A DNA stretch of 64,000 nt from Nostoc flagelliforme FACHB-838 (GTDB lineage Bacteria > Cyanobacteriota > Cyanobacteriia > Cyanobacteriales > Nostocaceae). Under the pieces are notes generated by a model that was given only the letters and a program-made list of their open reading frames with translations, was not told the origin of the DNA and did not search any database. Below are positions 1 through 8,892 of this stretch, piece after piece. The stretch covers positions 62,001 through 126,000 of the forward strand of contig NZ_JACJSI010000010.1 in the NCBI RefSeq assembly GCF_014698065.1, in the 5' to 3' direction. Both the position numbers and the translations under genes were made by a program. How positions within the stretch are numbered: position 1 is the first letter of the stretch; every line of letters begins with the position of its first letter.

Positions 1-1
1 C

Positions 2-688
2 GGCCCATTCCCCCAACAAAATAAGCATTTTGCGACACTCCCAAGTGAAGCACGTCCTAAGACGCTAGAGGCGATCGCAATGATTCACAAGCTGTTATAT
101 GAAACTGAGGTATCATTTAATGGCAAGTATTATCAATGCGATCGCTTAACAATTTACCCAAAACCATTGCAGAGTCAAATACCAGTGTATGTTGCCACTG
201 GCGGCGATGATGGTATCGAGTTTGCTGCTAAACATTCCTTCAGCTTGATGGGTGGGCCGCCATTCTCCCTACAGAGATTGAAGGATACTGTTGCTAAATA
301 TCGAGCCTTAAATTCTAGTGGTGCGGAAAATTTCGTGCTGGCACGCTTTTTTTATGTTGGCAAAACATTTGATGAGGCAGTGAGTGAGGCATTACCTTTC
401 ATCCGCCAATTTAGCAAGAAAATGACAGCTAATTCGGCTGAAGTATTACAGAATAGTGCGAATCCCAACCAAAAACCATTTGATCGCACAAACATTTGTT
501 TCGACGAAGATTATTTGATTGAGAACTCAATTATTGGTGATGTGGAGACTTGTCGAGACAAAATCAAGAAATTTCAAGACGAATTAAATTTAGGTACGTT
601 AGCACTCAAACCCTCATCTTCGGATATGCAAAAAAACCTAGAGAGTTTGACGCGCTACAACCAAGAGGTGCGAAATTATGTCTTCTAA
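2..688 (+). CDS. Luciferase-like (LLM) flavin-dependent oxidoreductase, 5' truncated
   Basis: This is the C-terminal two thirds of a bacterial-luciferase-like monooxygenase of the F420/FMN TIM-barrel superfamily. The frame stays open from nucleotide 2 through the first ATG at 80, so the gene begins outside the window and that ATG is internal. Family features visible are the segment VSFNGKYYQ, which precedes the substrate loop, the strand PVYVATGGDDGIEFAAKH (typical IPVYVAASGPKG-like sheet before a helix), and the late IIGDVETCRDKIKKF motif, where these enzymes end with a G(S/D)PE-x-V-x-x-(I/K) turn. Substrate cannot be read from sequence. Its last 11 bases overlap the next gene, so the two are probably co-transcribed. 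Family confident, substrate unknown. Confidence 0.85.
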   Translation, partial: GPFPQQNKHFATLPSEARPKTLEAIAMIHKLLYETEVSFNGKYYQCDRLTIYPKPLQSQIPVYVATGGDDGIEFAAKHSFSLMGGPPFSLQRLKDTVAKYRALNSSGAENFVLARFFYVGKTFDEAVSEALPFIRQFSKKMTANSAEVLQNSANPNQKPFDRTNICFDEDYLIENSIIGDVETCRDKIKKFQDELNLGTLALKPSSSDMQKNLESLTRYNQEVRNYVF

Positions 689-1052
689 ACTATATCAGCT
701 TCCTCCCGATGATTTACCTCCATCTGAGGTAACAAAAGAGGATGGAATGCTGCAAATGGAGCTAGAACAGTCAACAGGTAGATGCTTTTATCTAGCCTGC
801 GATCGCATTACGCGAGTCCTGTTGTCTAATTGTCAGTGGTATATCACAACAAATGCTAGCATTCTAACATTAATTGTTGACTGTCCTGATTTAGTATCTT
901 ACTGGCATATAGTCAGCAATATTGCCCAGTTAGGTAATAGATTAGAGCGGTTTGCTAGCAACGGTAAAATCCGCGTTTATCCGCCATTTGGCAAGGGGAT
1001 GCCATTTGAAATCAGCGTAAATGAAATATCAGCTTATCGAGATTGGCTTTGA
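678..1052 (+). CDS. Hypothetical protein, 124 aa, translationally coupled to the LLM oxidoreductase
   Basis: I do not recognise this protein. It begins 11 bases before the stop of the upstream flavin oxidoreductase, in another frame, which suggests translational coupling and a related job. The product is soluble, mildly acidic, with no signal peptide or membrane segment, and has two Cys in the middle (GRCFYLACDRITRVLL). Length, codon use (including a HIP1-like GCGATCGC at its Cys-Asp-Arg codons) and the terminator just downstream support a real gene. A role as an accessory protein of the oxidoreductase is inference from position only. Confidence 0.6.
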   Translation: MSSKLYQLPPDDLPPSEVTKEDGMLQMELEQSTGRCFYLACDRITRVLLSNCQWYITTNASILTLIVDCPDLVSYWHIVSNIAQLGNRLERFASNGKIRVYPPFGKGMPFEISVNEISAYRDWL

Positions 1053-1093
1053 GGTAAATAGAAACTGGGAATCACACAAAATATAGCTGTCTT

Positions 1094-1122
1094 ACACCCT
1101 GTACTCCTAAAGTGCAGGGTGT
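1094..1122. terminator. Hairpin terminator between convergent genes
   Basis: A 12-bp stem (ACACCCTGTACT pairing with AGTGCAGGGTGT, one G-T wobble) with a 5-base loop is followed on the plus strand by a T-rich run. It lies between the small plus-strand gene and the end of hypB on the minus strand, as expected for a terminator, possibly serving both directions. Confidence 0.65.
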
Positions 1123-1199
1123 TGCAATTTTTATCAAAGCCAATTCTAAAAATATCAGTGTTACAGAATAGAATTCAATACAGTTCAGTTAAGCAATTT

Positions 1200-1246
1200 T
1201 TCCTTCTCTTTCTTCTCTCTGTGTCCTCTGCGTCTCTGTGGTTTGT
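1200..1246. repeat. Interspersed CGCAGAGGACRCAGAG-type repeat
   Basis: A pyrimidine-rich stretch (TCTCTGTGTCCTCTGCGTCT) that, read on the minus strand, is the dispersed family AACC-ACAGAGACGCAGAGGACACAGAG. Related copies occur at about 3569, 4858, 5241 and 56035-56150 in this window, always between genes. Confidence 0.6.
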
Positions 1247-1279
1247 AAAAAAATTAGATATTCGTCAAGCGGTAAGAGA

Positions 1280-2110
1280 TTAATGCTGACAAGTTTTTAA
1301 GTTTTCAATTAGCCACGCATACCACTTCTCTAGCCCAGTACCAGTAGTTGCGGAAACCTGAAAAATCTGAATTTGGGGATTAATTTCTCTAGCATAATCT
1401 ATGCACTTTTGAACATCAAAATCTACATAAGGCAGCAAATCAATTTTGGTGAGAATCATGATGTTACTAGCACGGAATATATGCGGATATTTTAGCGGCT
1501 TATCTTCTCCCTCCGTGACAGAGAGAATCACGACCTTTGCCTGTTCTCCTAAATCAAATAAGGCTGGACAAACCAAATTTCCGACATTTTCAATCATCAC
1601 AACTGAGTTTAGTGGCGGATTCAGTTGTTGTAAACCCCTCTTTATCATTAATGCATCTAAATGACAGCCTGTTCCGGTGTTGATTTGGATGACTTTAGAA
1701 CCTGTTTCTTTTATTTTTTTGGCATCGTTAGCTGTTTCTTGGTCGCCTTCAATTACACTGATAGATAATTGATGCTTTAAATCATTGATAGTTTGCGTCA
1801 ACAGAGTTGTTTTCCCAGCACCGGGAGAACTCATTAAATTTAAAGCAAGAATATTTCGCCCTTTAAACCATCCCCGATTTTGGGCAGCTAGTAGATTATT
1901 TTTTGCTAAAATATCCTGTTCTAAAGATATTGTTGTATTGTGTATTTTTGCATGAATTTGAGGTGTTTCTATATGAGTATCATGACTGTGGGAATGAGTT
2001 ATAACAGTACCATCGGGTAAAGTATGAGTATGATGATGTTCAGTTTCATCTGTTTCTAAATTGATAATTTTAGTTTCACCATCATCCGAACAACCGCAGG
2101 TTACACACAT
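1280..2110 (-). CDS. hypB: HypB, hydrogenase nickel-incorporation GTPase
   Basis: HypB is the SIMIBI-class GTPase that, with HypA, delivers nickel to the hydrogenase large subunit. It has the N-terminal high-affinity metal motif CVTCGCSDD, then a His-rich segment (ETEHHHTHT and ITHSHSHDTH, about residues 24-46) that probably stores or chelates Ni. The GTPase domain has the P-loop SSPGAGKTT near residue 95, IEGDQETANDAKKI, the metal-binding NTGTGCHLD, ENVGNLVCPA (the intersubunit nickel site is built on Cys and His here), and LTKID for guanine specificity. Length 276 aa is normal for the His-rich type. It is the last gene of the hyp operon and overlaps hypA by 10 bases. Confidence 0.97.
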   Translation of the reverse strand: MCVTCGCSDDGETKIINLETDETEHHHTHTLPDGTVITHSHSHDTHIETPQIHAKIHNTTISLEQDILAKNNLLAAQNRGWFKGRNILALNLMSSPGAGKTTLLTQTINDLKHQLSISVIEGDQETANDAKKIKETGSKVIQINTGTGCHLDALMIKRGLQQLNPPLNSVVMIENVGNLVCPALFDLGEQAKVVILSVTEGEDKPLKYPHIFRASNIMILTKIDLLPYVDFDVQKCIDYAREINPQIQIFQVSATTGTGLEKWYAWLIENLKTCQH

Positions 2111-2442
2111 AATTCCTCTATTTCTATTTCTTTAATTTTCAGTTCTTCACCAGTAATTAAATCTAATTGCACACTACCACAGCTACAAATACCAAATGGT
2201 TTATCTAAATAAATTTCTGCACCACATTGGCGACATCGCCCTAAACCAGGAATTTCCAGAATTTCTAATGTTGCCCCTTCTAAAACTGTGCCTTGAGTGC
2301 AAATATCAAAACAAAATCGGATAGCATCGGGCATAATGGCTGAAAGTTTGCCAATTTCTAATAAAACTCGCTGCACTTTTGCGCCTTTGGCGTGTTCAGT
2401 TACAATTGCCACAATATTTTGGGTAATTCCAAGTTCGTGCAT
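2101..2442 (-). CDS. hypA: HypA, hydrogenase nickel metallochaperone
   Basis: HypA carries Ni(II) to the immature large subunit together with HypB. The N-terminus MHELGIT holds the invariant MHE motif (His2 is the nickel ligand), and the C-terminal half holds a zinc site: CRQC followed by CSC. The second cysteine pair is C-x-C rather than the textbook C-x2-C; I believe this shortened form occurs in other cyanobacterial HypA proteins but could not check. Length 113 aa is typical. The gene is 13 bases downstream of hypE and overlaps hypB, in keeping with tight co-translation. Confidence 0.96.
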   Translation of the reverse strand: MHELGITQNIVAIVTEHAKGAKVQRVLLEIGKLSAIMPDAIRFCFDICTQGTVLEGATLEILEIPGLGRCRQCGAEIYLDKPFGICSCGSVQLDLITGEELKIKEIEIEELCV

Positions 2443-2455
2443 ACTATAAAATTTA

Positions 2456-3559
2456 TTAACAAATTCGTGGCAATTGGTCGCCTACCAGCATATCAACAAT
2501 TCTTTCAGCACCAAAAACTGTTTTTAACAATACGATACCTGGGGGTGAAGAAATAACTTCGCCAATAATACAAGCATCTTTACCTGCTGGGTGTAATTTC
2601 ATAGCTGATAAAACGTTTTCAGCATTCTTTTTTGGAACCACTACAACTAACTTACCTTCATTAGCTAAATACAACGGGTCTAAACCGAGAATTTCGCAAA
2701 CTCCGTTGACTTCTTCACGTACTGGGATAAATTCTTCAAAAAGACGAATTCCTACATTGGAAGTGAGGGCAAATTCATTTAATACTGTAGCTAAACCGCC
2801 GCGTGTGGCATCTCGCATAGCATGAACTTGAGGACATACACGCAGAATACTTTCTACTAAACTATGTAACGGCTGACAATCGCTTTCAATATTAGTTTCT
2901 AAGGCTAACTCACCACGGGCAATTAAAATTGCTGTCCCATGATTGCCTATTTCACCATTAATTATTACTGCATCTCCAGGTTTAATATTTTGGGCGGAAA
3001 TGTTAAGCCCTCGGGGGATGATACCAATGCCAGCAGTATTAATAAAGAGTTTATCGGCAGCACCACGATGTACAACTTTTGTGTCACCAGTGACAATTTG
3101 AATACCAGCTTTTTCTGCGGCTGCTTTCATGCTGGCTGCGACACGGCGCAAGGTTTCGACAGGTAATCCTTCTTCTAAAATTACGCTACAAGTTAGATAT
3201 AAGGGTTTTGCACCGCTTACAGCTAAATCATTAACTGTGCCGTTTATAGCTAATTCTCCTATATCACTTCCGGGGAAAAATAACGGGTCTACAACATAAG
3301 AATCTGTTGTAAATGCGAGTCTGTCTCCTTGTTGGAGGAGAGGGGCTAAGTTGAAGCTGGCTTGGTCTTCTAGTTGTGAGAGAATTGGGTTATCAAAATT
3401 GCTGACAAAGATATCATCAATTAAATCGCGCATGGCTTTACCACCGCTACCATGTGCGAGAGTTATATGAGTGTCTTGCACTTTAGCTTGGCGACGACGG
3501 ACTTGTTCTATTTTTTGGAATAGGGGATTTTGTATTGGGTTTATGGGGGGGAAATTCAT
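2456..3559 (-). CDS. hypE: HypE, carbamoyl dehydratase forming the cyanide ligand
   Basis: HypE accepts a carbamoyl group from HypF on its C-terminal cysteine and dehydrates it with ATP to a thiocyanate, which gives the Fe-CN ligands. The protein ends in the diagnostic PRIC tail with Cys as the last residue. Other family marks are HGSGGKAMRDLID near residue 36 (PurM-like ATP-binding fold), GDTKVVHRGAAD, and DATRGGLATVLNE. The 367-aa length is slightly long because of an N-terminal extension of about 30 residues. It sits between hypD and hypA. Confidence 0.97.
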   Translation of the reverse strand: MNFPPINPIQNPLFQKIEQVRRRQAKVQDTHITLAHGSGGKAMRDLIDDIFVSNFDNPILSQLEDQASFNLAPLLQQGDRLAFTTDSYVVDPLFFPGSDIGELAINGTVNDLAVSGAKPLYLTCSVILEEGLPVETLRRVAASMKAAAEKAGIQIVTGDTKVVHRGAADKLFINTAGIGIIPRGLNISAQNIKPGDAVIINGEIGNHGTAILIARGELALETNIESDCQPLHSLVESILRVCPQVHAMRDATRGGLATVLNEFALTSNVGIRLFEEFIPVREEVNGVCEILGLDPLYLANEGKLVVVVPKKNAENVLSAMKLHPAGKDACIIGEVISSPPGIVLLKTVFGAERIVDMLVGDQLPRIC

Positions 3560-3568
3560 ATTATTTTT

Positions 3569-3610
3569 TTTAACGCAGAGGAACGCAAAGGGAAGCGCAG
3601 AGGTACGCGG
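3569..3610. repeat. Interspersed AACGCAAAG/CGCAGAGG repeat between hypD and hypE
   Basis: A stretch reading TTAACGCAGAGGAACGCAAA, then GGGAAGCGCAGAGGTACGCG, in the short hypD-hypE spacer. It belongs to the same dispersed family as copies at 1200, 4858, 5241 and 56035. Confidence 0.55.
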
Positions 3611-3614
3611 AGTA

Positions 3615-4796
3615 TTATAAGTCTGAGGAGAAGCCGCAGGCGGGGAGAGGTTCTTGAGTTATTTTTGGTTTTTGGGTGATTGTTCTTTTGGCAATGGTGG
3701 AGAGTCGCCCATATTTGTAATAGGCTGCACAAGCGCCTTCGGAAGATACCATGCAAGTACCGATTGGTGTTTCTGGTGTGCAAGCTGTACTGAATACTTT
3801 ACACTCCCAAGGCTTTAAGACTCCTTTGAGAATTTCTCCACATTTACAAGCTTTATGGTCGGCTACTTTGAGGTTAGGAATGGTAAATTTAAGTTCGGCA
3901 TCAAATTGGGCATATTCTGGTTTAATTTGTAATCCTGAATAGGGGATGTCACCTAAGCCACGCCAATCAAAACTATCTCGCACTGCGAAAACTTTATTTA
4001 TGGCTTGCAGGGCTACTGTGTTTCCGCTTTTTTGGACAATTCGGTTATATTGGTTTTCAACTTCGCAACGATTTTCTACTAGCTGTTGCAATAGCATCCA
4101 AATTGATTGGAGAATATCTAAGGGTTCAAATCCTGAGACGACTATTGGCTTATTATATTGTTGGGAAATAAATTGGTAAGGGTCACTACCAATTACCATG
4201 CTGACATGGCCAGGGCCAACAAATCCATCTAGTTGTAAGTCGGGATTATCTAATAGTGCTTTGAGGGCGGGAATCACGAGGACGTGATTGGAAAACATAC
4301 TAAAGTTATGAATTTTTTCGGCTGCTGCTTGCAGAATGGTGAAGGCGGTGCTGGGGGCTGTGGTTTCAAAGCCTAATGCGAAGAAGACTACTTGTTTGTC
4401 GGGGTTATCTCTGGCAATTTGCAGGCTATCTAAAGGAGAGTACACCATACGGATGTCTGCACCTTGTGCCCTAGCTTGCAGTAAAGTGGTTTTGGAACCG
4501 GGAACTCGCATTGCGTCGCCAAAGGTGGCAAAAATGACGTTATGATTTTGGGAGATTGCGATCGCATCATCTAATCTCCCTTTTGGCATAACGCATACTG
4601 GACAACCAGGCCCATGAATTAGTTCAATGGTTTGGGGTAATATTTCTTCGATACCGTATTTAAATATGGAATGGGTATGTCCGCCGCATACTTCCATGAT
4701 TTTGATGGGTTTTTTTAGCCGATTGCATAATTTGGCGATTTCGCGGAGTATGGCTTCTGCTTTTTCCGGTTCGCGGAATTCGTCAACATATTTCAT
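3615..4796 (-). CDS. hypD: HypD, Fe-(CN)2CO assembly scaffold
   Basis: HypD is the [4Fe-4S] protein that with HypC holds the iron while CN and CO ligands are attached. The invariant cysteine motifs are all present: MEVCGGHTHSIFKYG (about residue 40), HGPGCPVCVMP (about residue 70), and the C-terminal Fe-S region HKACKCGEILKGV, then WECKVFSTACTPETPIGTCMVSSEGACAAY. GFETTAP and GPGHVS are also conserved. Length 393 aa is close to the family norm with a short extra C-terminal tail after YKYGR. It is flanked upstream by hypC across a 160-bp repeat-bearing spacer. Confidence 0.97.
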   Translation of the reverse strand: MKYVDEFREPEKAEAILREIAKLCNRLKKPIKIMEVCGGHTHSIFKYGIEEILPQTIELIHGPGCPVCVMPKGRLDDAIAISQNHNVIFATFGDAMRVPGSKTTLLQARAQGADIRMVYSPLDSLQIARDNPDKQVVFFALGFETTAPSTAFTILQAAAEKIHNFSMFSNHVLVIPALKALLDNPDLQLDGFVGPGHVSMVIGSDPYQFISQQYNKPIVVSGFEPLDILQSIWMLLQQLVENRCEVENQYNRIVQKSGNTVALQAINKVFAVRDSFDWRGLGDIPYSGLQIKPEYAQFDAELKFTIPNLKVADHKACKCGEILKGVLKPWECKVFSTACTPETPIGTCMVSSEGACAAYYKYGRLSTIAKRTITQKPKITQEPLPACGFSSDL

Positions 4797-4857
4797 AGGG
4801 ATTGAAAAATAGTTTTTGGATATCAGTTAGTTTCGCTTTCTTTCCGGGGTATTTTTT

Positions 4858-4895
4858 TAACGAACCGCGAAGACGCAAAGGGCGCGAAGAAAGAA
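4858..4895. repeat. Interspersed AACCGCGAAGACGCAAAGG repeat between hypC and hypD
   Basis: The sequence AACGAACCGCGAAGACGCAA, then AGGGCGCGAAG, followed by a short GAAA run, fills part of the unusually long 160-bp hypC-hypD spacer. It is another member of the dispersed family also at 1200, 3569, 5241 and 56035. Confidence 0.6.
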
Positions 4896-4956
4896 AGAAA
4901 GAAATTAAACTCTTTCTCTGCCCCTCTACGTGAGACAGACAAGAAAAGTTTATTAT

Positions 4957-5217
4957 TTAAGTACTAATCCCTGCTTGTGCTGCTGCTAATTCTTGAAAAA
5001 GTTGTAATGTTTCCGCCGCTTCTTGTTCGTTAATTCGATTCATGGCAAAGCCAACATGGACTAATACCCAATCACCAATACAAGCTTCGGGGGGATGTTG
5101 TTCATCAACGATACAAGCAATATTTACTTCACGCTTAACACCACCAATGTTAACTAGGGCTAATTTATGGTTGACGTTGGTAATTTCTATAATTTGTCCG
5201 GGGATTCCTAAACACAT
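4957..5217 (-). CDS. hypC: HypC, hydrogenase maturation chaperone
   Basis: A small HypC/HupF-family chaperone that binds HypD and then escorts the Fe-(CN)2CO unit to the hydrogenase large subunit. The protein starts MCLGIPGQI, where Cys2 (exposed after removal of Met) is the iron and large-subunit contact. The core DWVLVHVGFAMNRINEQEA is also typical of the OB-fold. Length 86 aa is normal. It lies between hypF (82 bp) and hypD. Confidence 0.96.
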   Translation of the reverse strand: MCLGIPGQIIEITNVNHKLALVNIGGVKREVNIACIVDEQHPPEACIGDWVLVHVGFAMNRINEQEAAETLQLFQELAAAQAGIST

Positions 5218-5240
5218 TTTTTTATTCTTTAAGATAAACT

Positions 5241-5270
5241 AACCGCAAAGGCGCGGAGAACACAGAGAGA
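5241..5270. repeat. Interspersed AACCGCAAAGGCGCGGAG repeat between hypF and hypC
   Basis: A short copy (AACCGCAAAGGCGCGGAGAA, then CACAGAGAGAG) of the family found in three other hyp-operon spacers. It makes the hyp intergenic gaps the main place this repeat occurs in the window. Confidence 0.55.
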
Positions 5271-5299
5271 GTTATTTGTGACAGAAAACTTGTAAAATA

Positions 5300-7648
5300 T
5301 CAAGACTCATGTATTAATTGTGCGGCTGCAATAACTGCTTGTCCTAAAGATAAGCCGCCGTCATTAGCTGGAACTAAGCTATGAGTGAGTACTTTTATTC
5401 CCAATGTTTCTAATCTTTTGGTAACTTGCTGTAACAATATACAATTTTGAAATACTCCTCCGGTTAAAGCTACCTGATTAATCAGATTTTCTTGGTAAAG
5501 ATGCTTAACCATTTCCACGATGGCATTAGCTAAACCTTTGTGAAATTTGGCAGCTATAACTGGTTGGGGAATCTGCTGCTGCAAGTCATTGAGTAAGGCT
5601 TGCCACATTGGACGCGGGTCTATACAATAAATACTATCTGAAAAGCTAAAACTAAAAGGGTATATTGGCGCTTCTTTATCATTATTTAAGCTACTAACAT
5701 CTACTATAGCTTCCATTGCGATCGCAGCTTGTCCTTCATAACTACATTCATCTCTATAAATACCGATAGCCGCAGCCACTGCATCGAACAACCGCCCTAC
5801 TGAAGAGGCTGGAGGAGAGTTAATTTTTTTCTCTATAAGTTGATTCAGTAGTTTTAGTGGTTTTTTATTCAGCAATTTTACGATTTCTAAATCAGCATAC
5901 TGTTCTTGGCAATCATCCCAAAGTTGAGCAGCTATTAATTGGGCGTAGGTATTACGCCAAGGCTGATAAGTTGCTTGTTCACCACCAATCATTGCCACTG
6001 GTTTAAATGTTGCTAGTCGCTGAAATTGGCGATAATCTGCTAAAAGAAATTCTCCGCCCCAGAGTGTACCATCATCACCGTAACCTAATCCATCTAAAGC
6101 AATACCTAATACTGGAGGTGAATTTAAAGGAATTCTATTTTCTACCATGCAAGCAGCAATGTGGGCGTGATGATGCTGGATTTGATGAATTGGAATTTGA
6201 TTTGTATTTGATAGTTCTTTACCAAGTTTGCTGGAAAGATATTCTGGATGTTTATCAATGGCGATTACTTCTGGTGTATGTTCAAATAAATTCAAGTATA
6301 AGTTTAAAGTCTCTTGGTAAGCATTAAAAGCCGCAGCATTTTCTAAATCTCCCAGATGTTGAGAGAGAATTGCTTTTCCTTCACGCAATAAGCAAAAGGT
6401 ATTTTTTAACTCACTACCCATTGCTAAAATTTGCGGTACATCTTGAAATCCCGGTGGTAAGCTAATAGATGCTGGTGCATATCCTCTGGCACGGCGAATT
6501 ATTTGAGTTTTATCACTGATAACTCTCACCACTGAATCATCTACTCGATTAATAATTTCTCGATTGTGAAAGAGAAAATAATCAGCGATTGTCCTTAATT
6601 TATCTTTTGCTTCGTCATTATCAATACATTGTGGTTCATCGGCAAGATTACCACTTGTTAAAACAATTGGGCGATTCATCCGCCGTAGAATTAAATGATG
6701 TAAGGGCGTATAAGGTAGCATGAAACCGAGGGTATTTTGCCCTGATATTATCGATGGTGCTACTACTTTTTTACCTGTCGCTTGTAATAAAACAATTGGT
6801 GCAGCAGAACTTGCCAGTAATTCTTTTTCTTTGGCGTTGACTGTGCAATATTCTTCAATTACCTTAATATCTCGCGCCATTAAAGCAAAAGGTTTATGAT
6901 AGCGCTTTTTACGCTGACGCAGTTTTTGTACAACAGTTTCCTGTGTTGCGTCGCAAGCCAGATGAATACCACCTAAGCCTTTAATTGCAACAATCTCACC
7001 CTTTTGCAACAAGGTACAAACGGCATCAACATCATCTAGCATGGAGAACATGGAAGCAGTAACCGATTTCCCATCAGCGCGTTCTAACCAAGCTGAAGGG
7101 CCACAAGCATAACAAGCTACAGGTTGGGCGTGAAAACGGCGGTTTTCGACATCGTGGTATTCCTTTGCACATTCGGGACATATAGCAAACGCAGACATAC
7201 TGGTATTGCATCTGTCGTAAGGAATTTCACGAATAATACTCAGGCGAGGGCCGCAATGAGTACAGTTAGTAAAGGGGTAACGATAAAAGCGGCTAAAAGG
7301 GTCGAATATTTCTTGTTGACATTGTGGACAAGTGGCTGCATCAGGGGTAATTTCTGTTTTAATAGCATTACTAACACTAGTAGAAATCACAAAGTTATCA
7401 AATTTTAAGTCACCTTCATAAGGAGTTCTTGCTAATTGATTAATTCTTGCCAATGGTGGACATTCTGTTTGCAATCTGGCAATAAATTTGGTTATTGCTT
7501 CCTCACTACCAGATACCCGAATTAATACACCTTCACCATCATTACAAACATCTCCAAGCAAACCGCAAGCTTTAGCCAGACGATATACAGTAGGGCGAAA
7601 TCCTACCCCTTGAACAGTACCGCGAACTCTAATTTCTTCAGTCGCCAT
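5300..7648 (-). CDS. hypF: HypF, carbamoyltransferase of hydrogenase maturation
   Basis: HypF uses carbamoyl phosphate and ATP to carbamoylate the C-terminal Cys of HypE. Domains in order: N-terminal acylphosphatase (RVRGTVQGVGFRPTVYRLA, residues 1-90), a double zinc finger (CPQCQQ, CTHCG, CPEC and CYACG, about 105-185), a YrdC/Sua5-like adenylation domain (about 200-390, with IKGLGGIHLACDA and LTSGNLADEP), and a Kae1-like carbamoyltransferase domain (HHHAHIAACMVEN metal-binding histidines, LDGLGYGDDGTLWGGE, GGVFQN and PANDGGLSLGQ). Length 782 aa is complete. It starts only 20 bases after the NHL gene ends. Confidence 0.97.
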   Translation of the reverse strand: MATEEIRVRGTVQGVGFRPTVYRLAKACGLLGDVCNDGEGVLIRVSGSEEAITKFIARLQTECPPLARINQLARTPYEGDLKFDNFVISTSVSNAIKTEITPDAATCPQCQQEIFDPFSRFYRYPFTNCTHCGPRLSIIREIPYDRCNTSMSAFAICPECAKEYHDVENRRFHAQPVACYACGPSAWLERADGKSVTASMFSMLDDVDAVCTLLQKGEIVAIKGLGGIHLACDATQETVVQKLRQRKKRYHKPFALMARDIKVIEEYCTVNAKEKELLASSAAPIVLLQATGKKVVAPSIISGQNTLGFMLPYTPLHHLILRRMNRPIVLTSGNLADEPQCIDNDEAKDKLRTIADYFLFHNREIINRVDDSVVRVISDKTQIIRRARGYAPASISLPPGFQDVPQILAMGSELKNTFCLLREGKAILSQHLGDLENAAAFNAYQETLNLYLNLFEHTPEVIAIDKHPEYLSSKLGKELSNTNQIPIHQIQHHHAHIAACMVENRIPLNSPPVLGIALDGLGYGDDGTLWGGEFLLADYRQFQRLATFKPVAMIGGEQATYQPWRNTYAQLIAAQLWDDCQEQYADLEIVKLLNKKPLKLLNQLIEKKINSPPASSVGRLFDAVAAAIGIYRDECSYEGQAAIAMEAIVDVSSLNNDKEAPIYPFSFSFSDSIYCIDPRPMWQALLNDLQQQIPQPVIAAKFHKGLANAIVEMVKHLYQENLINQVALTGGVFQNCILLQQVTKRLETLGIKVLTHSLVPANDGGLSLGQAVIAAAQLIHES

Positions 7649-7668
7649 ACAAATCTTACTTTTAAAAA

Positions 7669-8892
7669 TTACGAATTATTAAACTGCCATAGCAATATTC
7701 GGTTATTTCCAGAATCAGCAATTACTGCCGTATTGCCACAAACTTTTATGCCATAACACCAATTTAAGCTATCTCGTTTTGGCAATCCAAAATTACGATT
7801 TTCACCTTTATTTTGAAAATTTATTTGTCCTGCTAACCCACCTGCCATTACACCTTGCAACGATAAAATTGATTCTGGCTTTCTCCATCCTACCAAACGA
7901 GAATTAGCAGTATCTGCCACTACTAACCAATCTCCAGCCACCGCTACACCATAAGGCATACTCAAACTACTAGCACTAGGATAATAAACTCCTTGATTCA
8001 TTTCCACAAAATTAAAGCTTTTTTGCCCTAAAACCACAGCACAAGGAGTATTATTTTCTGTAGGTATTCCCTGCCAAATCATTACCCGATGATTACCTGC
8101 ATCACTGACAACCAAATTCTCTCCCCAAAAGGTAATATCGTGACACCAACGCATACTCGCTGCGGTTGCAGAACCACCGCCGTTTTCATCACGTGATATC
8201 ATATCCGGTTGTCCCAAAACTAAATCAGCAGGTTGACCATTTTCTGTTGGTAATTGATGCCAAATTAATAACCTTCGATTACCAGTGTCAGCAATAAATA
8301 GCCGTCCTTGATGATAGTAAACACCATAGGGCCAGTGCATTGTACTAGCAAATGCTTGTTGATTTCCTCGATTTGGTTCATTATCAGTAAAATTAACTTG
8401 CCCTAATACCAAATCTGCTGGAACATTGTTATCTTCTGGCAAGCTTTTCCAAATCAAAACCCGATGATTCCAAGCATCAGCTACAGCTAACCCTTCGCCG
8501 CAAGCACAAATCCCTGTTGGTACACTTAAAGTTGCCCTTCCCGGTGTATTTTTAGCATTTTGTCCTTCATGGTAAAAATCAGGTTGTCCAATTACCCAAT
8601 TAGCCGGTTGACTATCTCTTGTGGGTAAACTTTGCCATCCTAATAATCGATGATGTCCTGTATCTGATACCCATAAAGGGCCAGTTTCTGATAACAGGCA
8701 AGCACCACGAGGCCCAAACATTGTTGTGGCATTGGGTGCTACAGGTATAACTAATTGTTCAGGTTCAATAATGTTACCTAAAATTACCTCTGCACCTTGA
8801 GGTGATAGAGGCAAATTTTGAGAAATTTCTGTTGTTTCTGGCGGTAATTGTGATATGAGATTACTTATGATTGGGATATCTATGAAGCGCAA
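7669..8892 (-). CDS. NHL-repeat beta-propeller protein of the extended hyp operon
   Basis: This 407-aa protein has six recurring blades, each with a DT-G-N-H-R-type motif: VSDTGHHRLLGW, VADAWNHRVLIW, IADTGNRRLLIW, VSDAGNHRVMIW, VADTANSRLVGW, IADSGNNRILLW. Several are followed by a VLGQ-x-x-F linker. That pattern predicts a six-bladed NHL propeller, a protein- or ligand-binding scaffold rather than a typical enzyme. No signal peptide is visible, so it is probably cytosolic. It sits directly upstream of hypF (20 bp). In related heterocystous cyanobacteria a gene of this type occupies the same slot and is co-transcribed with the hyp genes. A role in hydrogenase maturation is inference from this context. 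Confidence 0.88.
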   Translation of the reverse strand: MRFIDIPIISNLISQLPPETTEISQNLPLSPQGAEVILGNIIEPEQLVIPVAPNATTMFGPRGACLLSETGPLWVSDTGHHRLLGWQSLPTRDSQPANWVIGQPDFYHEGQNAKNTPGRATLSVPTGICACGEGLAVADAWNHRVLIWKSLPEDNNVPADLVLGQVNFTDNEPNRGNQQAFASTMHWPYGVYYHQGRLFIADTGNRRLLIWHQLPTENGQPADLVLGQPDMISRDENGGGSATAASMRWCHDITFWGENLVVSDAGNHRVMIWQGIPTENNTPCAVVLGQKSFNFVEMNQGVYYPSASSLSMPYGVAVAGDWLVVADTANSRLVGWRKPESILSLQGVMAGGLAGQINFQNKGENRNFGLPKRDSLNWCYGIKVCGNTAVIADSGNNRILLWQFNNS

